The notes: generated by a model from the letters alone, not told the origin. 64,000 nt of DNA from Caldicellulosiruptor changbaiensis (GCF_003999255.1 NZ_CP034791.1:2024501-2088500), one strand, 5' to 3'; numbered from the stretch's first letter, positions 1-9,329 are shown. A program made the numbers and translations.

Positions 1-270
1 ACCAGTCAAAGTCTTTAAAATGTCATAAAGATTTCGGCCAAATATCCTCTTTGACTCATGGTCATCGTCTGTGAGTATAAAGTTTTTTACTACAATTTCT
101 TTATTTTCCATCTCTGCTTGTATCCTAACATTAAAGCCATCAAAATGTGCCTCAAAATGAATATCTCCACCATTGCCAAAACTAAGTTCAGCTCCTGGGT
201 AAAATGCTCTGATTATATGCTGAAAATCGTATAAGAATTTCTGGCTATTTGAATAGTATGTAATCCTCAA
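1..270 (-). CDS. hemZ: HemZ-like oxygen-independent coproporphyrinogen oxidase family protein, N-terminal part (cut by window edge)
   Basis: The reading frame stays open on the minus strand to base 1, giving about 90 residues of N-terminus. The radical-SAM core would lie outside the window, so no catalytic motif is visible. The beginning (MRITYYSNSQKF, then an FYPGAELSFG stretch) resembles the N-terminal domain of HemZ-type coproporphyrinogen dehydrogenases, and hemZ next to an MBL hydrolase, dtd and rel is a common clostridial order. The chosen start is a TTG at 270, because an AAGGGG-type ribosome site lies about ten bases upstream. An in-frame ATG at 309 has no such site. The family call rests on a short fragment plus gene order. 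Confidence 0.65.
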   Translation of the reverse strand, partial: MRITYYSNSQKFLYDFQHIIRAFYPGAELSFGNGGDIHFEAHFDGFNVRIQAEMENKEIVVKNFILTDDDHESKRIFGRNLYDILKTLTG

Positions 271-314
271 CTCAAGCTTACCCCTTTTTACAAAAAATCT
301 AAAAAACATAAAAT

Positions 315-348
315 AAAAAACTTATAGCTTGCTTATTTGCTATAAGTT
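315..348 (-). terminator. Hairpin between MBL hydrolase and hemZ
   Basis: ACTTATAGC (320-328) pairs with GCTATAAGT (339-347). On the minus strand it is followed by a T-rich run, so it looks like an intrinsic terminator just after the MBL gene. hemZ would then need its own promoter or readthrough. Confidence 0.6.
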
Positions 349-363
349 CCTTTATTATTTACC

Positions 364-963
364 TTAAAAATTTTTCAACTCATCACCTATTGTAGTAGGA
401 ATCCCATGACCCGGATAAACTTTTGTGCTCTTTGGTAAAGTCAAAAGTTTATTTTTTATAGACTCAAAAATCTGTCGTTCATCTCCAAGTGGAAGGTCGC
501 ACCTGCCATAAGAGTCCTTAAAAAGCGTGTCGCCTGAAAAAAGAATATTGCTACCGTACAAAAAACAGCTTGACCCAGGTGTGTGCCCTGGTGTGTGAAT
601 TACCTTAAAACTCAAATCTCCAAACTCAAGTACGTCACCTTCTTTAAAATACCCATCACAGTTTATTGTTACCTCACAGCCAACAATATATGAGAGATTA
701 TATGCAGGATTTAGCAATATTTCTTTTTCATTTTCATGTGCATAAATTGGCAGCTTGAATCTTTGCTTAAGATAATGACAGCCCAAAATATGGTCAAAAT
801 GACCATGAGTAAGAAGTATGGCACATGGCACAAGTTTATTCTCCACAATTACACTTTCAATCTTTGTTGCATCATCCCCCGGGTCAATTATCACAACTTC
901 CTTCTCCCCAAAGATATAGCAGTTTGTCAGAATATCTCCAACCTCAATACATTTAAAAAACAT
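364..963 (-). CDS. MBL-fold metallo-hydrolase (glyoxalase II-like)
   Basis: A 199-residue metallo-beta-lactamase fold enzyme. The binuclear metal site is visible: THGHFDH (HxHxDH) near residue 53, HTPGHTPGS near 124, GDTLF near 145 and a closing YPGHG near 183. Length and motifs match the short YqgX/YcbL-type hydroxyacylglutathione-hydrolase-like group, which hydrolyses small thioesters, but the physiological substrate is unknown. A GAGGGGG ribosome site precedes the ATG. It lies 47 bp after dtd and is probably co-transcribed with apt-rel-dtd. A hairpin follows the stop codon. Confidence 0.85.
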   Translation of the reverse strand: MFFKCIEVGDILTNCYIFGEKEVVIIDPGDDATKIESVIVENKLVPCAILLTHGHFDHILGCHYLKQRFKLPIYAHENEKEILLNPAYNLSYIVGCEVTINCDGYFKEGDVLEFGDLSFKVIHTPGHTPGSSCFLYGSNILFSGDTLFKDSYGRCDLPLGDERQIFESIKNKLLTLPKSTKVYPGHGIPTTIGDELKNF

Positions 964-1010
964 TTAAATTCTTTACCCCCTCTACTTTATAAAAAAAACA
1001 AAAAGATAAG

Positions 1011-1460
1011 TTAAAACACCTTCTTGCTGTCAAGAAGAATTGTAACTGGACCATCATTTACAATCTCAACTTCCATATGTGCCTGGAAAATCCCGCACTC
1101 AACCTTCTTTGCCAATCCTTGTATCCTCTCCACAAAATAGTTATAAAGCCTTTCTGCCTTTTCTTTGTCAGCTGCAAACATGAAGTTTGGCCGTCTTCCT
1201 TTTCTTGCATCACCCATCACTGTAAAGTTTGAGACAACCAAAACTTCTCCATCTATATCTTTTAATGATAGATTAAATTTAGATGTTTCATCCTCAAATA
1301 TCCTAAGATTTACTATTTTCTCGCAAAGATAGTTGGCATCTTCTTCTGTATCATCGTTTGCAACTCCAAGCAATATACAAAGACCTTTGTCAATCTTTCC
1401 AATTGTATTTCCATCAACAACAACAGATGCTCTTTTTACCCTTTGTACAACTGCTCTCAA
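1011..1460 (-). CDS. dtd: D-aminoacyl-tRNA deacylase
   Basis: A 149-residue cytoplasmic enzyme that removes D-amino acids and glycine mischarged on tRNA. The N-terminus MRAVVQRVKRASV and the NDGPVT motif, which carries the Gly-cisPro proofreading element, are typical of DTD. The usual SQFTL motif reads SNFTV here, followed by KGRRPNF, and the segment before NDGPVT reads CGIFQAHM, so some active-site neighbours vary. The start is TTG; its AAAGGAGG ribosome site overlaps the stop codon of rel, six bases away, which implies translational coupling. The order rel-dtd is conserved in Firmicutes. Confidence 0.93.
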   Translation of the reverse strand: MRAVVQRVKRASVVVDGNTIGKIDKGLCILLGVANDDTEEDANYLCEKIVNLRIFEDETSKFNLSLKDIDGEVLVVSNFTVMGDARKGRRPNFMFAADKEKAERLYNYFVERIQGLAKKVECGIFQAHMEVEIVNDGPVTILLDSKKVF

Positions 1461-1466
1461 AGTACT

Positions 1467-3635
1467 TTAGCCTCCTTTTACACGCTGAACATCAAATACA
1501 CTGTCAATTTTTCTAAGTTTTCTTATAATCTTTTCAAGCTGCTCGGTTGAGCTTATCTCAACAGTTAAATTGATGCTTGCAATCCTGTCGCGCGTTGTTC
1601 TTCCCTGAATTGCCTTTACTGAAATCTTGTTCTCACCCAATAGGTTTGTTATATCCATCAAAATACCTGTCCTGTCATTTGCCAAAACATGAATCTGGGC
1701 ATCAAACTTTGCGTCCTTTGTCACATTCCACTCAGCCTCGACTATTCGCTCAGGCTCTTTTAAATACTGTTCAACATTCGGACAGTCACGCCTGTGGATT
1801 GAAACACCTCTTCCCCTTGTTATATACCCTATCACCTCATCACCCGGTACAGGATTGCAGCATTTTGCAAACCTCACAAGTACATTTTCAACACCTTTTA
1901 CCAAAACACCATTGTTAGAAGAGGCTTTTGCTGGTTTTGGCTTTTCAGTCTGAATCTCCTTGTTTGTGTCATCTTTGATGTACTTTTTTATCTCTTCCTT
2001 GATCCTCAGGGCAATCTTTCCAACTGTAATTCCGCCATAGCCAAGTGCTGCAAACATGTCTTCAGGTGTTCTGTATCCGTAGCGCTGCGAAACTGCCTGC
2101 AAGACATCTTCCTTAAAGGCATATTGCACTGGAAGATTCATCTTCTTGATTTCCTTTTCTAAGATGTCCTTTCCTTTTTGGATATTCTCTTCTTTCCTTT
2201 CTTTTTTGAACCATGCATTGATTTTGCTCTTTGCCTGAGGGCTTTTTACTATCTTGAGCCAGTCCTGGCTTGGCCCGTGTACATTGGGTGATGTAATAAT
2301 CTCAACAATATCACCATTTTTGAGTTCATAGTCAATTGGAACAAGCTTGCCATTGACTTTAGCTCCTGCCATTTTATTTCCTATCTCGCTGTGGATTGCA
2401 TATGCAAAGTCAATGGGAGTTGAACCCTGTGGCAGGCTTATAACATCGCCTTTTGGTGTAAACACAAATACTTCATCAGAAAAGAGGTTGATTTTTAAAG
2501 ATTCCATGAACTCTTTTGCATCTTTTAGCTCTTTTTGCCACTCTAAAAGCTCTCTGAGCCATGCAAATTTCTCATCCTCATCAGTAGACTTTATTCTCCC
2601 CTCTTTGTACTTCCAGTGTGCAGCAATTCCATATTCTGCTGTTCTGTGCATGTCAAAAGTCCTAATCTGTACCTCAAACGGCTCTCCTTCAGGTCCTATT
2701 ACTGTTGTGTGAAGTGACTGATACATGTTCGGCTTTGGCATTGCAATATAATCTTTAAACCGCCCCGGCATTGGCTTAAACAATGTATGGATTATACCAA
2801 GAACTCCATAGCAATCTTTTACAGAATTCACAATAATTCTTATAGCGAATAAGTCATAAATCTCTTCTAATGTCTTTCCCTGCTGCTTCATCTTTCTGTA
2901 GATACTATAAAAATGTTTTGGTCTTCCATCTATCTGACCAACCTCAATGTTTGCTTCTTTGAGTTTTTCTGATATAAGATTAATAATCCTCTGGATATAC
3001 TCCTCTCTTTCAACCCTCTTTTTAGCAATCTTTTCAACAAGGTCATAATAGCCTTCTGGGTCAAGATAGCGAAGAGCTAAGTCCTCAAGCTCCCATTTTA
3101 TCTTTGAAATTCCAAGCCTGTGTGCAAGCGGTGCATAGATGTCGATTGTCTCTTGTGCTTTTTGACGCTGCTTCTCTGGTGGAAGATATTTCAACGTCCT
3201 CATATTATGAAGCCTGTCAGCAAGTTTAATCAAAATCACTCTTATATCCTTTGCCATTGCAATAAGCATCTTTCGATAGTTCTCTGCCTGCTGCTCAAGT
3301 TTGCTTGTAAACTCAAGCTTTCCAAGCTTTGTAACACCATCAACCAAAGATGCAATTTCGCTACCAAACTCTTGTTCGATTTCTTGAAGTGAAGCAGAGG
3401 TATCCTCTACGACATCGTGCAATAGTCCTGCAACAATTGAAGCAATGTCAAGCTCAAGGTCAGCTAAAATTAAAGCAACCTCTAAAGGATGTACTATATA
3501 TGGTTCACCAGAGCTTCTTTCTTGCCCGTCATGATATTTTTTTGCAAATTCATATGCCTTTTTAATTAGATTGACATCTTCCTCTGTTGCGTACTTTTTC
3601 ACCTTTTCTATAAGCTGTTCAAATTTGTCACTCAA
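1467..3635 (-). CDS. relA: Bifunctional (p)ppGpp synthetase/hydrolase (Rel/RSH)
   Basis: Makes and degrades the stringent-response alarmone (p)ppGpp. Domains run in the long-RSH order: HD hydrolase (HDVVEDT) in the first 200 residues, synthetase with RFKDYIAMPKPN and YQSLHT, TGS around residue 400, a Cys-rich zinc-finger region (AKCCNPVPGD, HRRDCPN) and a C-terminal ACT domain. The hydrolase HD motif is intact, which suggests both activities. The frame could open at a TTG at 3692, but that codon has no ribosome site. The TTG at 3635 is preceded by GAGGTGG with an 8-base gap and gives 722 residues, so it is preferred. It lies between apt and dtd. Confidence 0.95.
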   Translation of the reverse strand: MSDKFEQLIEKVKKYATEEDVNLIKKAYEFAKKYHDGQERSSGEPYIVHPLEVALILADLELDIASIVAGLLHDVVEDTSASLQEIEQEFGSEIASLVDGVTKLGKLEFTSKLEQQAENYRKMLIAMAKDIRVILIKLADRLHNMRTLKYLPPEKQRQKAQETIDIYAPLAHRLGISKIKWELEDLALRYLDPEGYYDLVEKIAKKRVEREEYIQRIINLISEKLKEANIEVGQIDGRPKHFYSIYRKMKQQGKTLEEIYDLFAIRIIVNSVKDCYGVLGIIHTLFKPMPGRFKDYIAMPKPNMYQSLHTTVIGPEGEPFEVQIRTFDMHRTAEYGIAAHWKYKEGRIKSTDEDEKFAWLRELLEWQKELKDAKEFMESLKINLFSDEVFVFTPKGDVISLPQGSTPIDFAYAIHSEIGNKMAGAKVNGKLVPIDYELKNGDIVEIITSPNVHGPSQDWLKIVKSPQAKSKINAWFKKERKEENIQKGKDILEKEIKKMNLPVQYAFKEDVLQAVSQRYGYRTPEDMFAALGYGGITVGKIALRIKEEIKKYIKDDTNKEIQTEKPKPAKASSNNGVLVKGVENVLVRFAKCCNPVPGDEVIGYITRGRGVSIHRRDCPNVEQYLKEPERIVEAEWNVTKDAKFDAQIHVLANDRTGILMDITNLLGENKISVKAIQGRTTRDRIASINLTVEISSTEQLEKIIRKLRKIDSVFDVQRVKGG

Positions 3636-3695
3636 ATTCCATTCCACCTCGATGGACCACTTTGATTTTTTGGCCCACTTTTTTGTCTTCAATTT

Positions 3696-4223
3696 TTAAA
3701 TCAGCGAAGACTCAAACTGAACAACAGACCTCACGTCATATCCTTTTAAATTTTCTCTTCCGTTCAAATAGGTAAGTTCAACAAGGTATGCAATACCAAC
3801 AACCTTGCCACCAAGCTTTTCAACAAGCTTTATATTAGAAAGTGTTGTACCACCTGTTGCTAAAAGGTCATCTATTATGACAACCTTTTGCCCTGGCTGT
3901 ATTGCGTCAATATGCATCTCAAGTATGTCTTTGCCATACTCAAGTTCATACTCAACAGACACAGTCTTGTATGGAAGTTTCCCTTTTTTTCGAACTAATA
4001 CAAGGCCCTTATTCAATACATACGCAACTGGTGCACCAAAGATAAAACCTCTTGACTCAGGACCAACAATGAGGTCAAAGTCAATGCCTCTTACCAAGTC
4101 AACTAAGGAGTCAATTGCATACTTGAATGCGTCCTTGTCCTGCAAGACTGTTGTTATATCAATAAAATCTATACCCTCTTTTGGAAAATTCAAAACATGT
4201 CTAAACTTTTCCTTGAGATTCAT
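3696..4223 (-). CDS. apt: Adenine phosphoribosyltransferase
   Basis: Salvages adenine to AMP with PRPP. The 175-residue protein has the PRPP-binding signature VVIIDDLLATGGT near residue 120 and the family features GPESRGFIFGAPVA and VRKKGKLPY. The frame continues upstream to 4346, but the ATG at 4223 directly follows a perfect AGGAGG site and matches the usual family N-terminus (MNLKEKFR), so it is taken as the start. apt before rel is a classic Firmicute pairing. A promoter candidate lies at 4279-4307. Confidence 0.96.
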   Translation of the reverse strand: MNLKEKFRHVLNFPKEGIDFIDITTVLQDKDAFKYAIDSLVDLVRGIDFDLIVGPESRGFIFGAPVAYVLNKGLVLVRKKGKLPYKTVSVEYELEYGKDILEMHIDAIQPGQKVVIIDDLLATGGTTLSNIKLVEKLGGKVVGIAYLVELTYLNGRENLKGYDVRSVVQFESSLI

Positions 4224-4278
4224 ACCATATCCTCCTGTTATCAAATTAGTGTTTACGATATTAAGTATATCAAAAAAG

Positions 4279-4307
4279 ATAATAGTTTTTGAATACCTAC
4301 ACATCAA
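4279..4307 (-). promoter_or_regulatory. Sigma-A-type promoter for apt-rel-dtd
   Basis: On the minus strand, TTGATG (4307-4302) and TATTAT (4284-4279) are separated by 17 bases, about 55 bases before the apt start. This is a fair match to the vegetative consensus. Confidence 0.5.
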
Positions 4308-4325
4308 ATCTTTCAAAAAAATAAA

Positions 4326-4372
4326 AAAAGCCCTTTCATTCCACAAGGGAATTAAAAGAGCTTTTTTTTATA
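4326..4372 (-). terminator. Terminator after spoIIR
   Basis: An imperfect hairpin (AAAGC, a pyrimidine-rich arm and ATTCC pairing with GGAAT, GAAAG and GCTTT) ends in a T run on the minus strand. It overlaps the end of spoIIR and separates it from the apt promoter. Confidence 0.7.
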
Positions 4373-5060
4373 TATTCTTAAACACTCTTTTGAACCATGC
4401 CTCTTTGTAAAACTTCGTCTTTAGTATTTCATATATTTTAAGCTTCAACTTTACAGGCATCTTATCAATGCTACTGTAGTTTGTGGCAATCATATACTCT
4501 TTTTTTGTAAGTGATTTCTTAAGCTCCTTTTTTGCTTTATCAGGAAGTTCAAGCTTTGCCTCATCAACAATACAAAGCGGGGGGAATATTACGCACCACC
4601 AGTTCTTTCCACCTCCCTCTCCTATAAATACCTTCACTGCGTCATAAACCCCAGAGGGAAACAAAAATCCATTGTAGATTCTGTTTGGGAACAAATCTCT
4701 TTGTATGGCTACTTTTACACTGTAGTTATACCCTTTTTGAGCTATTTGTTGCTGTAAGTATCTTTCTATTTGAGGTTTTTGCTCTGAGATTTGTCTTAAT
4801 ATATAGCTTTTGCCCTTTGAGTACTCCACTTTGTCAGAAAGATAAGAAATTAGCTTGTCTCGCACATATATCTTTAAACCTTGGTCTTCTTTTGAGTTGC
4901 TATTTGCAAGAATATGAAGCCTTATAACTTGGTGTGCCAAGTCATTTTGAAGATCATTAAGTTCTCTAAAGCTCAAGTACCAATAGACAAAAATAAAACA
5001 TAGCAGCGCAAACAAAGCTGCAAAGAGATATCTTTGAATTTTCTTTCTACTTAGTACCAT
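4368..5060 (-). CDS. spoIIR: Stage II sporulation protein R
   Basis: SpoIIR is made in the forespore and secreted to the intermembrane space, where it triggers SpoIIGA to process pro-sigma-E. The 230-residue protein has an N-terminal membrane/signal segment (residues 11-30) followed by the family hallmark VIRLHILANSNSKEDQ and the VRDKL segment. The central YNGFLFPSGVYDAVKVFIGEGGG stretch, here split by its GG-rich end, and the NWWCVIFPPLC motif are also typical. A GGAGAGAG site precedes the ATG. It lies 72 bp downstream of the germination operon and may be read partly from it. Confidence 0.92.
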   Translation of the reverse strand: MVLSRKKIQRYLFAALFALLCFIFVYWYLSFRELNDLQNDLAHQVIRLHILANSNSKEDQGLKIYVRDKLISYLSDKVEYSKGKSYILRQISEQKPQIERYLQQQIAQKGYNYSVKVAIQRDLFPNRIYNGFLFPSGVYDAVKVFIGEGGGKNWWCVIFPPLCIVDEAKLELPDKAKKELKKSLTKKEYMIATNYSSIDKMPVKLKLKIYEILKTKFYKEAWFKRVFKNI

Positions 5061-5132
5061 TTTCTCTCTCCCTGATTTAACCTTTCTTTTTTTAGCATTG
5101 CCACAAAAGAAAAGTTTTATACATGTTTATCT

Positions 5133-6428
5133 TTAATAAATGGTGCCACTTCTCCTAACTCTCACATCAGGTACAACTACTATATCAATCTTTTTAAACT
5201 CATCATCCCAGTTTTTCTTAAGCCTTTCCCAATCTTTTGGCCTTCTTTTTGATATTAAATCACCAATACCTAAGATATCAGCATTGTATTTAAATTTAAG
5301 AAGGTTCACAAGTTCAACTGCTTTCTGTTTTATAATACTATTTAGTCCTTTTTGTATATAGCTTCTCATAGGGTCATCTAAAACTTTATAACCACTTTGA
5401 AAAACAAACTGGTTTACTTCACCTTCAATTCGGAGATTGTATATAACCTTTATTCTACCATTCTTGTCTTCTAACTTCTTTTTAGTCTGGACCTCTGTTG
5501 TGATAAATGGAACATATGTGGACTTGTATTTTAAATCATCAATCAATGTATGCTTTGCCTTGCCCATCAAAAGTTTGTAAACTATGAGTTGCTTTTCATC
5601 AAGCCATCCAACAAACCTATAGTTTTTCAAAACTGCCGCACCAGCTATTCTCAATGTCTCAATTCCCGGCTCTACTCTTGAGATAACAGCACATTTTGAA
5701 TTTATAAAATTGTTTATAACTTCACTGAGAGGTGTTTCTATAATCCTCCCATATACTGTTGCGTTTTTTGAAATCTCAAAAAGGTGAATTCCTGTCACAG
5801 GCTGAACAAGAGGCATTGTATTTAAAGTGTCTCTCGCAGTTGTCTCTGAAACATATAAAAAGGTATTTTGTGGAATGTCTTTGTCTCTATTCAATGAGTC
5901 CAAAACTTCTTTTACAAGGCCCGGGTCAGCCACCAAATCCCTTCCTAACACAACAACCTTAAGATACCCATAATAAAGTCTTTTGTTTATATCCCTTTCA
6001 AGGTAGTTTCTTACACCAAGCACATTATTTGTCGGCCTTACAAACAAAAATCTCATCTGCTCATCAGCTTTTGAGGTCTTACTCATCATTCTTAGATTTG
6101 GAAAAAGCACAGTAACAGAGAACTTATACTGATTTTCTTTAGTAGGAAGAGGTGGTTTTACCTTTCGTTTTGTCTTGGGATCAATGCCTTTCTTGTCTGT
6201 TCTAATCTCTGGTTTTTTCTGGTCTGGTGGAATTTTTTCAGTCTTTCTTTCAAGTTCAATGTATTCTTTGCTCTCATATTTGTTCAAATCACTCGGGTCA
6301 TACTTATCAACACCAAGAGCTAAAATGTATCCCCTGTCTTCTATCTCAATCCTGTCCCAGCACCCTGTAAAAGTTAAGGCTATTATAAAAAGCATCAGTG
6401 CTAAACCTGATATTTTCAACCTTCTCAT
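5133..6428 (-). CDS. gerAC: Spore germination lipoprotein, GerAC family
   Basis: C subunit of a Ger-type germinant receptor in the spore inner membrane. A signal peptide ends in the lipobox LTFTGC (Cys at about residue 23), followed by WDRIEIEDRGYILALGVDKYD, the usual GerAC opening. The 431 residues exceed a typical GerAC because of a Lys/Pro-rich insert at residues 60-105 (PPDQKKPEIR, KRKVKPPLP). The start overlaps the gerAB stop as ATGA, so the three subunits are translationally coupled. Confidence 0.9.
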   Translation of the reverse strand: MRRLKISGLALMLFIIALTFTGCWDRIEIEDRGYILALGVDKYDPSDLNKYESKEYIELERKTEKIPPDQKKPEIRTDKKGIDPKTKRKVKPPLPTKENQYKFSVTVLFPNLRMMSKTSKADEQMRFLFVRPTNNVLGVRNYLERDINKRLYYGYLKVVVLGRDLVADPGLVKEVLDSLNRDKDIPQNTFLYVSETTARDTLNTMPLVQPVTGIHLFEISKNATVYGRIIETPLSEVINNFINSKCAVISRVEPGIETLRIAGAAVLKNYRFVGWLDEKQLIVYKLLMGKAKHTLIDDLKYKSTYVPFITTEVQTKKKLEDKNGRIKVIYNLRIEGEVNQFVFQSGYKVLDDPMRSYIQKGLNSIIKQKAVELVNLLKFKYNADILGIGDLISKRRPKDWERLKKNWDDEFKKIDIVVVPDVRVRRSGTIY

Positions 6429-7525
6429 GTTTTTTTCACCTTCTTTTTAAAGACAAGCACAATATATGTGATAAGTGGTAGTATCAAAACAGCAAAGGTT
6501 GCAAAAAAGTAGCTGAAAAAGTCCATATACTTTTGAGTTTCTAAAACATTCTGTGGAATCAAAGAAAGGATATATATAAATGGAAGCTGAGCAAACACGA
6601 AAAAGTTATGTTCTTTTGTATTGAATATCCTTGCTAATATCAAGCTTGCTACCATTAAAAATATAATCTCAGTCGTATATGTTGTTATCATCCACAGAGC
6701 AACAACTATACTTTCAGGTCTTTCTATTACAATCTCTAAAACTGTCACATCTCTAAAAAGATTCAAAGTGGGCCAAACCATAGTTTGCATCTCTTTTGAA
6801 CCAAAATCAGCAGTGCAAAATATTATTATTACTTCATAAACCAAAATTGTTACTGAAAATCCAAAAAAAGCACTTTTGATTAACTTATCTTTTCTTCTTA
6901 TATATGGTAAGAAAAATAAAAAAACTTCAAACCCTAAAAAACTGAATATTGTACTCCCTATACCTTGAATTAGCTTTTTGATAGGGATATTCAAAATTGG
7001 CAAGAGATTTGAAAAATCAAGTCTTTGATATACAAAGAAGGAGAGCACAATTATGATTACAATAATTCCTGGCATGAGAATCTCGCACATTCTTGCTATG
7101 ACCTCAACACCATATCTTGAAAGATATCCACATGTCAAAAGAAATGTGATTATTAAAACTTCGGTAGGTGTGAGGTTAAACAAGAACTCTTTTGCTGTCT
7201 CTGCAATTAGCCTTGTTTCAAATGAAGAAAAAACTACAAAATAAATAACGTAAATAAAAGAAAAAACTATGCCAAGTACTTTTCCAAATGCAGAATCTAA
7301 AAGTTCTATAAAAGTAACATCAGGATTTGACATTGCAATCTTAAATAGAAGCATAAAGACCAAAAAGGAGATTATACCACCAAGAAGCACTACAATCCAG
7401 CCGTTTTGGTCGGCATATTTTGCAACTCCTGATGGCATAAACATAATACCTATTCCAATCATAGCAGATACAAAAAGGACAAAACACTGAAAACTGGATA
7501 TTTTGTCATTGTCGTTTACTATCAT
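6425..7525 (-). CDS. gerAB: Spore germination permease-like protein, GerAB family
   Basis: B subunit of the germinant receptor, a 366-residue protein of the amino acid/polyamine transporter superfamily. About ten hydrophobic helices are visible, beginning with a segment containing SAMIGIGIMFMPSGVA, the unwound-helix ligand-site region of this fold. GerAB proteins help recognise the germinant; which compound it senses cannot be read here. It overlaps gerAA and gerAC by 4 bp each (ATGA). Confidence 0.9.
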   Translation of the reverse strand: MIVNDNDKISSFQCFVLFVSAMIGIGIMFMPSGVAKYADQNGWIVVLLGGIISFLVFMLLFKIAMSNPDVTFIELLDSAFGKVLGIVFSFIYVIYFVVFSSFETRLIAETAKEFLFNLTPTEVLIITFLLTCGYLSRYGVEVIARMCEILMPGIIVIIIVLSFFVYQRLDFSNLLPILNIPIKKLIQGIGSTIFSFLGFEVFLFFLPYIRRKDKLIKSAFFGFSVTILVYEVIIIFCTADFGSKEMQTMVWPTLNLFRDVTVLEIVIERPESIVVALWMITTYTTEIIFLMVASLILARIFNTKEHNFFVFAQLPFIYILSLIPQNVLETQKYMDFFSYFFATFAVLILPLITYIVLVFKKKVKKT

Positions 7526-9114
7526 CTATTTTCACCTGCCGCACTTGGTGGTTGACTTTTCTCATACATCATTCTTATCTTTTGTTGTGTACTTGCAAAT
7601 ATGGGCCTTGCCCAAAGATATCTCGTTGGAAGTCTTACAATTGCATCCTTGTAGTCCATAATTTCAAATGAGACAAATGGCGATAGTATTGGCACTCCAA
7701 AGCTTTTGAGTTTTACGAGATTACCCAATATAATAAGGCTGAGAAGTATAAATCCATAAAGTCCCAATGCTGCACAAACAAGTATATATACAAATTTCAA
7801 AAGTCTCAAAGAAATTGAAAGATTATAAGCAGGTACAGCAAAAGACGCAATAGCAGTTGTTGCAACAAGGATAACCATAATAGGCGAAATAATCCCCGCT
7901 TGTACAGCAGCCTGTCCTATAATCAATCCTCCTACAATCCCAATTGTTTGCCCAATTGGTCCAGGAAGTCGCAAGCCCGCCTCTCTTAGAAGCTCTAACA
8001 TGAACTCCAAAAATAGTGCTTCAATAAAAACAGGAATTGGTACACCTTCTCTTGTTGCAGCAATAAAGAGCCCTAAGTCAGGTGGAATCATGCTCGGCGT
8101 AAAGGATGAGATGGATATATAAAAGCCTTGGAGTGTCATAGCGGTAATGGCAGCAATAACTCTCAGGATGCGTATAACTGTTGCTATATGCCATCTTTCG
8201 TAATAATCCTCTGCATGCTGAATAGAAGTCATAATAGTTGCAGGAACAATGAGAGCAGTGTTTGTATTGTCGCACAAAATCACAATTCGACCTTCATAGA
8301 TTGCAGCAACTGCTGTGTCAACCCTTTCTGTGTGCTGTATTGTGGGAAAAAAGCAAAATACATCATCTTCAATTAGCTGTTCTATCATTCCACCGTCAAT
8401 TATTGCATCAATGTCTATCTTAGATAATCTCTGCTTTAACTCATTTAAAATATTTTTGTCTACAATATCGTCTATATACACAAGGTATATATCAGTTTGA
8501 GAACGCCTCCCAAGCTTCATATTTTTCAGTCTAAGGCGGGTATCTCTTACTCTTCGCCTAATAACAGCTGTTGAAAACCTTACCACTTCATTAAAGCTAT
8601 CTCTTGGGCCTCTTACAGCATTTTCAGTAATTGGCTGTTGAATGCCTCTGTTTGGAAAGTTTCGAGTTGAAACTCTAATAATCTTATTGCTACCGTCCAC
8701 AAAAAGAAGCGTCTCACCACAAAGAAGGTCTAAGATAGCGCTTTTAAAACTTGTAACTTCTTTTATGTCAGCGGTTGCAAGGATATGGTTTAAAATCTTT
8801 TCATAGGCATTGATTTGACTTATATCTTCATCCATCAGGCTTGTCTCAATCATAAGATGCTTTATAACATCTCTGTCTATAATCTCTCTTGAAACAAGAC
8901 CGTCCACAAACACTGTTGCGCATTTTACATTCATACAATAAAACTCCCTGTACACAATATCGTCGTTGTCAACAAGAAGTTCTTTTATATATTTGAGATT
9001 GTCATCAATTGTTCTTGAAATCTCATCCTTTGCCTTAACAAATTCAACTTCTTGCGTGTGTTGCTTTTCTTTTTCTCTTTGTCTTTTTCTTCTTATAATC
9101 TCAAAAAATTCCAT
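7522..9114 (-). CDS. gerAA: Spore germination protein, GerAA family
   Basis: A subunit of the germinant receptor. A soluble N-terminal half of about 290 residues (FVDGLVSREIIDRDVIK, DGSNKIIRVSTRNFPNR) is followed by membrane helices (ITAMTLQGFYISISSF, GLFIAATREGVPIPVF, GGLIIGQAAVQAGIISP), the usual GerA order. The frame opens with GTG codons at 9129, but the ATG at 9114 is better placed relative to AGTGGTG and gives 530 residues. It is the first large gene of the operon, 17 bp after the small membrane protein. Confidence 0.92.
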   Translation of the reverse strand: MEFFEIIRRKRQREKEKQHTQEVEFVKAKDEISRTIDDNLKYIKELLVDNDDIVYREFYCMNVKCATVFVDGLVSREIIDRDVIKHLMIETSLMDEDISQINAYEKILNHILATADIKEVTSFKSAILDLLCGETLLFVDGSNKIIRVSTRNFPNRGIQQPITENAVRGPRDSFNEVVRFSTAVIRRRVRDTRLRLKNMKLGRRSQTDIYLVYIDDIVDKNILNELKQRLSKIDIDAIIDGGMIEQLIEDDVFCFFPTIQHTERVDTAVAAIYEGRIVILCDNTNTALIVPATIMTSIQHAEDYYERWHIATVIRILRVIAAITAMTLQGFYISISSFTPSMIPPDLGLFIAATREGVPIPVFIEALFLEFMLELLREAGLRLPGPIGQTIGIVGGLIIGQAAVQAGIISPIMVILVATTAIASFAVPAYNLSISLRLLKFVYILVCAALGLYGFILLSLIILGNLVKLKSFGVPILSPFVSFEIMDYKDAIVRLPTRYLWARPIFASTQQKIRMMYEKSQPPSAAGENR

Positions 9115-9131
9115 ATCCAAAATCACCACTT

Positions 9132-9329
9132 TTAAAGGAAAATTTTTACTATATAAAAGATGATACCAAGTACGATTAAAACACTTCCTGTGATTTTTGC
9201 CAAATTAGCTTCTCTCTTTAAATTCTTTGATTTAAGCTCTCTTATGTCAAGCAAGAATATTAAAATACCACTTAAGAAAAACATTAAAATACTATACTTT
9301 GTAATAATATCTGAAAGGCTTATCATCAT
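9132..9329 (-). CDS. Small two-helix membrane protein heading the ger operon
   Basis: A 65-residue protein with hydrophobic segments at residues 12-27 and 46-63 and a basic linker (RELKSKNLKREAN) between them. It has an AGAGGGG ribosome site 7 bases before ATG. No family is recognised. It is the first gene of the gerAA-AB-AC run, where some receptors have a small D-type accessory membrane subunit; a related role is only an inference. Confidence 0.7.
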   Translation of the reverse strand: MMISLSDIITKYSILMFFLSGILIFLLDIRELKSKNLKREANLAKITGSVLIVLGIIFYIVKIFL

